Assembly (NCBI RefSeq): GCF_001269345.1
Contig: NZ_CXOP01000002.1
Location: 1,054,853 to 1,118,852, forward strand
Length of the DNA stretch: 64,000 nucleotides
Source of the DNA: Limnohabitans sp. 2KL-27
GTDB lineage: Bacteria > Pseudomonadota > Gammaproteobacteria > Burkholderiales > Burkholderiaceae_C
Direction: 5' to 3'
Shown here: in pieces, positions 27,646 to 34,670 of the stretch
Numbering within the stretch: the stretch's first letter is position 1
Layout of the letters: every line of letters starts with the position of its first letter
The notes under the pieces: model-generated
The model's database searches: none
What the model was told of the DNA's origin: nothing
What the model saw: only the letters and a program-made list of their open reading frames with translations
Program-made: the position numbers and the translations under genes

Positions 27646-29228
27646 ACGCTTACCCCAAAGTCACGGCCGAAATGGACCGCCTCATTTCTGAAAAAGAAGC
27701 TTTGGCCTATCTCTTGCCCATGCCGCCCGATGAAGTCACCGACAACTACGAGTTGCAGGTCGCCTACGCCAAAGCCGCACACGCTTGGCCTGAACTGCAA
27801 CCCTTACAAGCCAAGCTGGGGACGATGCCCTACCCCACCGAGGCGCTGCCGCCCCTGATTCGCGAGGCAGTGCGCGAGGTCGAGGATTTTGTTCAAGCGC
27901 CGACCGCATTGATCGCCCTGAGCGCCTTATCGAGCGTGAGCCTTGCTGTCCAAACTTTCTATGACGTGGAGCGCGCCAAGTCACTGCATGGTCCGACCGG
28001 GTTGTTCATGCTGGCCATTGCTGAAAGTGGCGAGCGTAAGTCTTCCTGTGATGGTTACTTTTCCAAGGCCCTGCGCGACTATGACGCTGAACAACTTGAA
28101 GCCGCCAAGCCTGAACTGGCCGCTTTTGAAGCTTCACGATCAGCTTGGGCCGCCGAGAAGTCCGGGATTGAATCCGCTATCAAGCGCGAAGCCAAAGAAG
28201 GACAAGACACCTCAGACCTGAAACGTCAGTTATTGGCCCATCAGATCAAAGAACCCAAGCCGCCAAAAGTTCCCCGTCTTGTTTACGGAGATGCCACCCC
28301 TGAGGCTTTGATTGATGGCCTGAGTTCTTGGAAATCCGGGGGGGTGATGAGCGCCGAGGCGGGAGCCATCCTAGGGGGGCACGCCATGGGCGACAGCGCC
28401 ATGAGGCACTTGGCCACTCTGAATGTTTTGTGGTCCGGAGAAACCATCCGCCAGCATCGACGTGGCCGGGGTGACACCTTTATCGAAGGCGCACGGCTGA
28501 CCATTGGCTTGCAAGTTCAAGAATCCACCCTGCGCGAGTTCATCAAAAGCACTGGCGATTTGGCAAGAGGCACGGGGTTCTTTGCGCGCTGCCTGTTGGC
28601 TTGGCCAGCATCCACCCAAGGCACCCGGCAATTCAAACAGCCAACCGGGTTCGACTCACTGAACCACTTTAATGGACGGATTCGGCAGATTCTCAACCGC
28701 CCGGTGACTAAAGACCACGACAAGGCCATGATTCACCTAAGTGGCGAAGCCAAAGCGGTTTGGGAGGCTTATTACAACGACACAGAGGCGGCTTTGGCCG
28801 AGGGCGGCGAACTGCGTGACATACGCGATATTGCGAGCAAGACCGCTGACAACGCCGCCCGACTTGCCGCTCTGTTTCATGTTTTCAATGGTACGACAGG
28901 GGCCATCGACGGCACCACCATGGAAAACGCCTGTGACGTGGCGAAGTGGCACCTTAACGAAAGCCTGAGATTCTTTGGCCAGATGAGCCAGCCGAAGAAC
29001 ATGTCAGATGCAGCCCGACTCGAGGAATGGGCACTTCAGTATTTGAAAGGCACCGACACCGACAAGATCAGCACGCGCAATGCTCAAAGGCTTAGCCCGG
29101 TGCGAGACAAACAAGACATCAATGCCGCGCTTGAAGAACTGGCAGACCTAGGCCGAGCGCGCATCATCAAGGCTGGGCGGCAAAAATACATCCAGATTCG
29201 CCGGGAAGTTTTGGAGGGTGCGCCATGA
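27642..29228 (+). CDS. DUF3987 (YfjI-like) helicase-type protein
   Basis: A 528-residue DUF3987 protein of the kind found in phage, satellite and plasmid replication modules. A degenerate P-loop, LAIAESGERKSSCDGYF, lies near residue 130, followed by a long charged helix (KREAKEGQDTSDLKRQLLAH) and the family block GGVMSAEAGAILGGHAMGDS. RQHRRGRGDTFIEGARLTIG and FFARCLLAWPASTQGTR are also characteristic. It likely provides DNA unwinding with the zinc-finger protein encoded just upstream. Confidence 0.88.
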   Translation: MNAYPKVTAEMDRLISEKEALAYLLPMPPDEVTDNYELQVAYAKAAHAWPELQPLQAKLGTMPYPTEALPPLIREAVREVEDFVQAPTALIALSALSSVSLAVQTFYDVERAKSLHGPTGLFMLAIAESGERKSSCDGYFSKALRDYDAEQLEAAKPELAAFEASRSAWAAEKSGIESAIKREAKEGQDTSDLKRQLLAHQIKEPKPPKVPRLVYGDATPEALIDGLSSWKSGGVMSAEAGAILGGHAMGDSAMRHLATLNVLWSGETIRQHRRGRGDTFIEGARLTIGLQVQESTLREFIKSTGDLARGTGFFARCLLAWPASTQGTRQFKQPTGFDSLNHFNGRIRQILNRPVTKDHDKAMIHLSGEAKAVWEAYYNDTEAALAEGGELRDIRDIASKTADNAARLAALFHVFNGTTGAIDGTTMENACDVAKWHLNESLRFFGQMSQPKNMSDAARLEEWALQYLKGTDTDKISTRNAQRLSPVRDKQDINAALEELADLGRARIIKAGRQKYIQIRREVLEGAP

Positions 29229-29767
29229 GTTTTGCACTCAGAAAAAAAACATGGGGGCTTGCGACAGTTGCGACTATTGCGACAGTTGGCACAAAAGATG
29301 GTGTCAGCGGGCAAAAAACAGGGCGGCAAACCCCAAGTGTCGCAACTGTCACAACTGTCGCAATGGGGGCCTCTTCAAAAAGTGAAGGCACAACGACCGC
29401 AAAGGTGTTTCCGATAAGCAACCCCGACCGCTGGTGTTGGCCGAACGGCCCAGCGATGAACGGGCAAGAGATCGATGTTTTCAATAGGCGGAACAATCTT
29501 TTTCTCGCTCGTGGCTGGGGTGCTGCCGAGGCCGTAGCCGACAGACTGGTGCGCCGTGATCGTGAGAGTGACGACCGCGTGGTCTGTTTGGAGTGTGTTC
29601 ACTACACGAAGCGATGGTGTGCCAACGCCAACGCTGCTCAGTTATCACCAACCAAGTCAAGCATACAAATTGCGACAGACCTGATAACGTTATTGCAACG
29701 CTGCCCGGGGTTTCTAGCCATATTCGCCCTGCCAGTTGCGGCAACCTTTGACCACTCCCTTGCTTGA
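29225..29767 (+). CDS. Unknown protein with Thr/Val/Ala repeats and a Cys cluster
   Basis: A 180-residue protein that often follows DUF3987 genes; function unknown. The N-terminus encodes ATVATIATVG and VATVTTVAMG, produced by a 9-base DNA repeat. The rest has DRWCWPNGPAMNGQEIDVF, a helical ADRLVRRDRESDDR and a Cys pair in CLECVHYTKRWC that could bind a metal. Starts by ATGA overlap with the DUF3987 gene. Confidence 0.65.
   Translation: MSFALRKKTWGLATVATIATVGTKDGVSGQKTGRQTPSVATVTTVAMGASSKSEGTTTAKVFPISNPDRWCWPNGPAMNGQEIDVFNRRNNLFLARGWGAAEAVADRLVRRDRESDDRVVCLECVHYTKRWCANANAAQLSPTKSSIQIATDLITLLQRCPGFLAIFALPVAATFDHSLA
29259..29363. repeat. 9-bp TTGCGACAG tandem array and its inverted copy
   Basis: Four 9-base units (TTGCGACAG, TTGCGACTA, TTGCGACAG, TTGGCACAA) run from 29259 to 29294. 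Three inverted units (GTGTCGCAA, CTGTCACAA, CTGTCGCAA) run from 29337 to 29363. The arms of 27 bases pair with only four mismatches around a 51-base loop. The units are in codon phase and one more TTGCGACAG lies near 29673. Confidence 0.8.
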
Positions 29768-29814
29768 GGTTATGTGCGAATTTCGTCAATCCCACCCCGA
29801 AAGAGGCCGAGCAT

Positions 29815-30108
29815 ATGAAAAAACCAATCCTCACCACCCTGTCGTTTGGTAACCCTGCCTTGCGATGCACGGCCTGCGCCAAGCATTCAAAGCAGCAATG
29901 CAAGAATCCGGCAGTCATGGGCTTTACTGTTTGCCGCATGCATGGTGCACGTGGTGGTCCGAGGACTCAAGAAGGTATTGACCGTATCGCCATGGCGAAC
30001 ACTTTGCATGGTCGCGAAACAAGGGCCAAAAGACTCACGCGTCAAGAAATCAGGCTCCGACTGAAAACTGCCATCGCTATTGGGGAAATTCTTGGAATGT
30101 TTGAATAA
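29815..30108 (+). CDS. HGGxTP-type Cys/His motif small protein
   Basis: A 97-residue protein with RCTACAKHSKQQCKNPAVMG then FTVCRMHGARGGPRTQEG, the C-C-C-C-H pattern of HGGxTP/HGGNTP-motif proteins that accompany phage and satellite genes. A basic helical C-terminus (RETRAKRLTRQEIRLRLKTA) suggests nucleic-acid binding. Start ATG 29815 has GAGG upstream. Function is not known. Confidence 0.7.
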   Translation: MKKPILTTLSFGNPALRCTACAKHSKQQCKNPAVMGFTVCRMHGARGGPRTQEGIDRIAMANTLHGRETRAKRLTRQEIRLRLKTAIAIGEILGMFE

Positions 30109-30239
30109 ACAGCAAGCTGCGTTCACACGTTAGGTTTGCGCAATTTTTGGAATCCTTGGGCGAGGGATTGAATTTTGATAGTAGGAGAGACGCGGTAGAC
30201 TAATAAACTGATCCAAAAAATTTTCAAGATTGAAGACCC

Positions 30240-30584
30240 ATGAGGCTTTTAAAAATAGCGGTGGTGATTTTGCTTATGGCATCGTCCTCGGCGTTCGCTC
30301 GTGACTATGTACTCCGTTTAAACATGGCTACATGTGAACCTGATGGAATGATCAATTCTTGGAGGGAAAGGTCTAACCCTAGAGATTTTTGGATTGCACA
30401 GAAAGTTGTGTTGGAAAAGGAGTTGGAATGGATGAACAGTTCCTCGGTTGCCGAAGAATGCTCCCCATCAGACAACATGTCGGAAAAAAGAAGGTGTATG
30501 GAGTACAAGTCCAACATAAGAGCTTCTGCGGTTCGATGTTTATCTGTCTCACGGCGCAGATGTCGTGAGCAGGGCGCTTGTTAG
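30240..30584 (+). CDS. Small secreted, cysteine-rich protein of unknown function
   Basis: A 114-residue protein with a signal peptide (MRLLKIAVVILLMASSSAFA, cleavage before RDYV). The mature part has six cysteines (TCEP, EECS, RRCM, VRCL, RRCR, GAC), likely forming disulfides, and many Arg/Glu. The gene is A+T rich compared with the flanking chromosome. It lies downstream of the replication module, in the element's cargo region, with its own 130-base upstream gap. I cannot assign a function. Confidence 0.6.
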   Translation: MRLLKIAVVILLMASSSAFARDYVLRLNMATCEPDGMINSWRERSNPRDFWIAQKVVLEKELEWMNSSSVAEECSPSDNMSEKRRCMEYKSNIRASAVRCLSVSRRRCREQGAC

Positions 30585-30650
30585 TCTACTTTTGCTTGAT
30601 ATCGTCATTGGAGACTGCGGAAATTTTCGTCAGTGATGTGATGATTTTTT

Positions 30651-30673
30651 GTTGACTTCGTAATCAGGTCAAC
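30651..30673. promoter_or_regulatory. Inverted repeat upstream of the cargo gene
   Basis: GTTGAC (30651-30656) and GTCAAC (30668-30673) form an inverted repeat with an 11-base spacer in the A+T-rich gap before 30737. The left arm contains TTGAC, which could be a -35 element, so it may be an operator or promoter; no good -10 was found. Confidence 0.35.
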
Positions 30674-30736
30674 AAGGAAGAAAGCCCCCAAAGTGGTGGT
30701 CAAAAAAGCAAAACCAGAACACAAACAAATTGGCTT

Positions 30737-31462
30737 ATGACCACCATCGCCGGATACAACCTTTGCGCTGCTCCCTGCTGCGGAGCAATCTACAGAACCT
30801 TGAATTACCGTTCCATGAACTTCAGTGCATGGGAGTATTGGACCGATGGCTATCGGGAGGGCACCTTAATGCCTAATGATCACGGGCTACGTCAGTGCCT
30901 CTGCGGTGCCTTCTACCTAGTTAAAGAAATGGAATTCATCGAGCAGGTCGAGGAGACGAACGCTCCTCATACCGCGCATGTTGCCGATACGTACTTGCCT
31001 GTTGCCATCGCTCAAGCAAGAACATCCGAAATTGAATTGGCCGCTCGACTCGATTATTGGCAACTCTTGAATCACCCTTACCGCGTGCTGTATCGCGCCC
31101 ATAACGATTCGAAAAAGGCCGCCTGGATATCCGCAAACCCGGATCAACGTTCTTGGTGGCAACGTATCTGCAAAGCACAGCCTCCTCAATATGTGGAGAC
31201 GGTAAACCAGCCCTTTAGTTACCCGCTTTATGAACTGAGCGAAATGCAAAGCGACAACCTCAAAGCTTTGCTTCGTTTGCACGAAGAAGAACTTCGTAAT
31301 GACAACGAGACTCGAGCAGAGCTGCATCGCGAGCTTGGTCAATTTGAACAAGCCATGCAAGCTTTACAAGAGGAACCCATCGATGAGCATGACTTTGCAA
31401 AACATCTGATGGGGCGTTTGATCAACTCAAAAGTAAATGCACCAATGTTTTATCGGATCTGA
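30737..31462 (+). CDS. Unknown cargo protein with N-terminal Cys-rich (zinc-ribbon-like) domain
   Basis: A 241-residue cytoplasmic protein. The N-terminal 70 residues have APCCGAIYRTLNYRSMNFSA and then LRQCLCGAFYLV, two cysteine pairs that suggest a zinc ribbon, with EYWTDGYREGTLMPNDHGL between them. The remainder is helical and acidic, including a coiled-coil-like LLRLHEEELRNDNETRAELH. Homologous N-termini occur in proteins of unknown role in other proteobacteria. Its place between the element's replication genes and attR marks it as cargo; a defence or phage-interference role is only a guess. Confidence 0.6.
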   Translation: MTTIAGYNLCAAPCCGAIYRTLNYRSMNFSAWEYWTDGYREGTLMPNDHGLRQCLCGAFYLVKEMEFIEQVEETNAPHTAHVADTYLPVAIAQARTSEIELAARLDYWQLLNHPYRVLYRAHNDSKKAAWISANPDQRSWWQRICKAQPPQYVETVNQPFSYPLYELSEMQSDNLKALLRLHEEELRNDNETRAELHRELGQFEQAMQALQEEPIDEHDFAKHLMGRLINSKVNAPMFYRI

Positions 31463-31825
31463 CTACAGGCATATTCAGAATTTTTATACCCCCCGGGGGC
31501 CGACTTGCGAACAATGACGGGGGTCTTCAAACAGTGCGGCTGAGGTTGCGTAGGTTGTAGCTTTGGAGCCAACAGGCCATCGTTTGTCCAAAACAGTATT
31601 CGTATCAGACAGGGACTCCATTTCCCTGTTTAGGGGGGTGCCCTCCCGGTGGGGTCTGCTTGAACTGGAATTTTGACCACTGCACCCAAAGCCACACCAT
31701 CAAACTTTCAGGTCAGGACTGACACATGACCACCACCCAACTCTAGGGTGCCGTGCACACCCGAGATTTCACCTACACCTGACCTACTAGACCAGCGCCA
31801 GCAAGTGCCGATTGAAGGGGATACG

Positions 31826-31848
31826 GCATACATACGGCATACATGGAG
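31826..31848. promoter_or_regulatory. Right-end arm-type repeats GCATACATrC/GG
   Basis: GCATACAT at 31826 and GCATACATGG at 31837 are spaced 11 bases apart, matching the motif and the 11-base spacing at the left end (24700 and 24711). Paired occurrence near both attachment sites suggests integrase or excisionase binding. Confidence 0.6.
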
Positions 31849-31861
31849 ACCACCAAAGAAA

Positions 31862-31887
31862 AAGGCCAACCTGTGAGGGTTGGCCTT
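31862..31887 (-). terminator. Element-borne terminator for tRNA-Leu
   Basis: A 10-bp perfect stem AAGGCCAACC / GGTTGGCCTT with a six-base loop, followed on the minus strand by TTTTTCTTTGG. It lies 40 bases after the tRNA 3' end and replaces the chromosomal terminator that now sits beyond attL. Confidence 0.87.
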
Positions 31888-31927
31888 AGTTCGCTTGGAA
31901 CCCGCATGGTTAGTGGGTTTCCGCTGA

Positions 31928-32012
31928 TGGTGCCCGGGGCCGGACTCGAACCGGCACGCCTTGCGGCGGGGGATTTTGAGTCCCCTGAGTCTACCAATTT
32001 CACCACCCGGGC
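31928..32012 (-). tRNA. tRNA-Leu (CAA)
   Basis: The minus strand gives an 85-nt tRNA with acceptor GCCCGGG/CCCGGGC, encoded CCA, long variable arm (class II), T arm GCCGGTTCGAGTCCGGC and anticodon loop CTCAAAA in a GGGGA/TCCCC stem, so the anticodon is CAA, reading UUG leucine codons. Its 3' 61 bases double as the right attachment site of the integrated element. A CATAAT hexamer at 32037-32032 with a G+C-rich discriminator is a plausible promoter, which overlaps the start region of cysM. Confidence 0.95.
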
Positions 32013-32050
32013 GGTATTTGTGAAGACCCGAATTATGGCACATTATTGGG

Positions 32051-32953
32051 ATGATTTATCCAACCATTGAAGATGCGATCGGCAAAACACCTGTGGTGGC
32101 TTTGCAGCGCTTGGGGGCCGCCGACATGGCTGCGCGTGGCAATGTGATCCTGGGCAAGCTCGAGGGCAACAACCCGGCGGGTTCTGTGAAGGACCGTCCT
32201 GCCTTGTCGATGATTCGCCGGGCCGAAGAGCGCGGGGAAATCAAGCCGGGTGACACCCTGATCGAGGCCACATCCGGCAACACCGGCATTGCGTTGGCGA
32301 TGGCCGCAGCCATCAAGGGTTACCGCATGGTGTTGATCATGCCGGAGGACCTGTCCATTGAACGCGCACAGACCATGAAGGCGTTTGGTGCCGAGCTGAT
32401 CCTCACGCCCAAGAGCGGCGGCATGGAATACGCAAGAGACCTCGCCGACAACATGGCCGCGCAAGGCAAGGGTCGCATCCTGGACCAGTTTGCCAACGCC
32501 GACAACCCGCGCATCCATTACGAAACCACTGGCCCAGAGATTTGGGAGCAGACGGGTGGGCGCATCACGCACTTTGTGAGTGCCATGGGCACCACCGGCA
32601 CCATCACGGGCGTGTCGCGGTTTTTGAAAGAAAAGAACCCGGCCATCCGCATCATTGGCGCTCAACCCAGTGAGGGCTCGCGCATTCCGGGCATCCGCAA
32701 ATGGCCGGAGGAATACCTGCCCAAAATTTACGACCCCAGCCAGGTGGATGAGCTGATTTACGTGAGCCAAAACGACGCCGAGGAAACCTGCCGCCAGATG
32801 GCGCGGACCGAAGGCATCTTTGCTGGCATCTCGGCTGCAGGCGCTTGCTGGGTGGCCCAGCAAGTGGCCAAGACGGCACAAAACGCCACCATCGTGTTCA
32901 TCGTCTGCGACCGCGGTGACCGTTATTTGTCCACGGGCGTTTTCCCCGCCTGA
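32051..32953 (+). CDS. cysM: Cysteine synthase B
   Basis: A 300-residue PLP enzyme making cysteine from O-acetylserine and sulfide or thiosulfate. The PLP lysine is in NNPAGSVKDRPALSMI near residue 47, the substrate loop is EATSGNTGIALAM, and the phosphate loop is SAMGTTGTITGV. Length and the basic RKWPEEYLPKIYD segment match CysM rather than CysK. Starts 38 bases from the divergent tRNA-Leu. Followed by a NUDIX gene and tusA in the same direction. Confidence 0.95.
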   Translation: MIYPTIEDAIGKTPVVALQRLGAADMAARGNVILGKLEGNNPAGSVKDRPALSMIRRAEERGEIKPGDTLIEATSGNTGIALAMAAAIKGYRMVLIMPEDLSIERAQTMKAFGAELILTPKSGGMEYARDLADNMAAQGKGRILDQFANADNPRIHYETTGPEIWEQTGGRITHFVSAMGTTGTITGVSRFLKEKNPAIRIIGAQPSEGSRIPGIRKWPEEYLPKIYDPSQVDELIYVSQNDAEETCRQMARTEGIFAGISAAGACWVAQQVAKTAQNATIVFIVCDRGDRYLSTGVFPA

Positions 32954-32964
32954 CCGGAGGCTTC

Positions 32965-33522
32965 ATGGCTGAATACCGCTTTTGCCCCATGTGTGCCAGT
33001 CCTCTGGCCTGGCTTTCGCAAATGGAAGACGGGGGCGAAACGATGCGCCTGCGTTGCACCGCCTGCGACTTCACCCACTGGAACAACCCCACGCCCGTGC
33101 TGGCAGGCATTGTGCAGGTGGGCGATCAGATTTTGTTGGCCCGCAATGCCGCATGGCCCGGCAGGCGTTTTGCGCTGATCACCGGCTTCATGGAAGCGGG
33201 CGAAACGCCCGAAGAAGGCATCACGCGTGAGATTGCCGAAGAAACCAACCTCAAGGTGTCAGCCCTCAAGTTGATTGGTGTTTACGACTTCCAGCGCATG
33301 AACCAGGTGATCATTGCCTACCATGCGGTGGCCGAAGGCGAGGTGCGTTTGTCGCCCGAGTTGGCCGAGCACAAGATGTTTGACTTCAAGGATTTGATCT
33401 GCTGGCCCGCAGGGACTGGCTACGCCTTGGGCGATTGGTTGCGCACCATCGGGATCGAGCCCAAGTTCATGACTTGGGAAGAGCGTGCCGCCCAAAGCCA
33501 AGAATCAAATCAGGACACATGA
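32965..33522 (+). CDS. NUDIX hydrolase with N-terminal zinc ribbon (NudC-like)
   Basis: A 185-residue pyrophosphohydrolase. The zinc ribbon is CPMCASPLAWL...CTACDFTHWNNP, and the Nudix box reads GFMEAGETPEEGITREIAEE followed by TNL. This arrangement resembles NudC-type NADH/NAD-cap pyrophosphatases without the N-terminal subdomain. The true substrate is unknown. Its last codons overlap the tusA start region (ATGATG), and cysM precedes it by 11 bases, so a three-gene operon is likely. Confidence 0.9.
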   Translation: MAEYRFCPMCASPLAWLSQMEDGGETMRLRCTACDFTHWNNPTPVLAGIVQVGDQILLARNAAWPGRRFALITGFMEAGETPEEGITREIAEETNLKVSALKLIGVYDFQRMNQVIIAYHAVAEGEVRLSPELAEHKMFDFKDLICWPAGTGYALGDWLRTIGIEPKFMTWEERAAQSQESNQDT

Positions 33523-33749
33523 TGCACATCGACAAGGAAATTGACACCAGCGGCCTGAATTGCCCCTTGCCCATTTTGAAAGCCAAAAAGGCCCTGAACG
33601 AGATGAGCAGCGGTCAGGTGCTCAAAGTGACGGCGACCGACCCGGGTGCTTGGCGGGACTTTGAGGCCTTTGCCCGGCAGACCGGCAACGATTTGCTGAT
33701 GCAGGAAAAGACCGAAACGGCGTTTGTCTTCGCACTCAAACGCCGCTGA
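33522..33749 (+). CDS. tusA: Sulfur carrier protein TusA
   Basis: A 75-residue TusA-family protein. The active-site cysteine lies in DTSGLNCPLPILKAKKAL (Cys-Pro-x-Pro), and the LKVTATDPGAWRDFEAFARQ block is conserved. TusA passes persulfide sulfur for tRNA thiolation and other uses. Start ATG 33522 has AGGA six bases upstream; ATG 33519 overlaps the NUDIX stop. Its link to cysM in one operon is consistent with sulfur metabolism. Confidence 0.93.
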   Translation: MHIDKEIDTSGLNCPLPILKAKKALNEMSSGQVLKVTATDPGAWRDFEAFARQTGNDLLMQEKTETAFVFALKRR

Positions 33750-33766
33750 CAAGACCTCGCGCAGTC

Positions 33767-34645
33767 TCAGAGGTTCAAGCTTTTGAGGTAGTCGCGGAAC
33801 GACGCACCCACCTGCGGGTGCTGCAAAGCCAGCTCCACCGTAGCTTGCAGAAAGCCTTCCTTGCTGCCGCAGTCGTAGCGCTTGCCCTCGTACTGAAAGG
33901 CGTACACCGCTTCGCGCTGCATCAGACGGGCAATCGCATCGGTGAGCTGGATTTCGCCCCCAACGCCCGTGGGTTGGTTGCGGATCTCTTCAAAAACGCC
34001 TGGCGTGAGGATATAGCGGCCAGCCACGCCCATGCGCGAAGGGGCTTTGTCCGGGCTGGGTTTTTCCACGATTTGCTCGACACGGATGAGCTGCTTGCCC
34101 GCAGGCTCACCGGCCACGATGCCATAGCGTTTGACTTGGTCGAGCGGCACTTCTTGCACCGCCAAGACCGAGCGGCCTTGCTTGGTGTAAGCCTCGACCA
34201 TTTGGGTCAAGATGGAGGGGCCTTGGTTGACCATCAGGTCATCGGCCAGCAGCACGGCAAAGGGCTCATTGCCCACCAGGGGCTCGGCGCACAGCACCGC
34301 GTGGCCCAGGCCGAGCATGCGGTTTTGGCGCACATAGGCACAGACCATGTCGTCCGGTTGTACCGAGCGCACCAAAGCCAGCAATTCATCCTTGTGCGCG
34401 GCTTCGAGTTCGGTTTCAAGCTCGTAAGCGGTGTCGAAATGGTCTTCGATGGCGCGCTTGCTTCGGCCCGTCACAAAAATCATGTGGCGTACCCCCGCCG
34501 CATAGGCTTCTTCCACCGCGTACTGGATCAGCGGCTTGTCCACCACGGGCAGCATCTCTTTGGGCGCGGCTTTGGTGGCCGGCAAAAAGCGTGTGCCCAG
34601 ACCGGCCACCGGGAAGACGGCTTTGCGGATGACGTTGTGGCTCAT
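33767..34645 (-). CDS. galU: UTP-glucose-1-phosphate uridylyltransferase
   Basis: A 292-residue enzyme making UDP-glucose for envelope polysaccharides. Start [20 protein letters not shown] with the nucleotide-binding [20 protein letters not shown]. Further motifs are [20 protein letters not shown] and [10 protein letters not shown]. Start ATG 34645 with AAGGA upstream is preferred over the longer frame to 34801. It follows valS by 25 bases on the minus strand and converges with tusA. Confidence 0.95.
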   Translation of the reverse strand: MSHNVIRKAVFPVAGLGTRFLPATKAAPKEMLPVVDKPLIQYAVEEAYAAGVRHMIFVTGRSKRAIEDHFDTAYELETELEAAHKDELLALVRSVQPDDMVCAYVRQNRMLGLGHAVLCAEPLVGNEPFAVLLADDLMVNQGPSILTQMVEAYTKQGRSVLAVQEVPLDQVKRYGIVAGEPAGKQLIRVEQIVEKPSPDKAPSRMGVAGRYILTPGVFEEIRNQPTGVGGEIQLTDAIARLMQREAVYAFQYEGKRYDCGSKEGFLQATVELALQHPQVGASFRDYLKSLNL

Positions 34646-34670
34646 GGGGGTGTCCTTGGTGTGCAGGCGA

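Larger units (their letters stand above)
31463..31927. other. Non-coding right end of the element
   Basis: No open frame is convincing across these 465 bases. A G+C-rich run (CCCCCCGGGGGCC) lies near 31490. Two GCATAC repeats lie at 31826 and 31837, and a terminator at 31862-31887. A stretch near 31670 (GGAATTTTGACCACTGCACC) is reminiscent of insertion-sequence ends but no transposase remnant accompanies it. Confidence 0.5.
24514..31988. mobile_element. 7.4-kb integrative element in tRNA-Leu(CAA), satellite-like
   Basis: A perfect 61-bp direct repeat (24514-24574 and 31928-31988) consisting of the 3' part of tRNA-Leu bounds this segment. It contains an integrase next to the left repeat, an AlpA-like protein, a zinc-finger primase-like protein, a DUF3987 helicase-like protein, small unknown genes and cargo. 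No structural, packaging or transfer genes are visible. The content fits a phage satellite or integrated replicon. Genes 26.1-26.7 kb and 29.8-31.5 kb are visibly more A+T rich than the flanking chromosome. The tRNA is reconstituted at the right end, so the element is probably still excisable. Confidence 0.9.

Noticed and set aside
29259..29363. CRISPR-like array
   Set aside because: The units are 9 bases, contiguous, without spacers, and lie in a coding frame; no cas genes are present.
31655..31710. Insertion-sequence remnant in the right end of the element
   Set aside because: The TTTTGACCACTGC string resembles some IS ends, but there is no transposase fragment, paired inverted repeat or target duplication.
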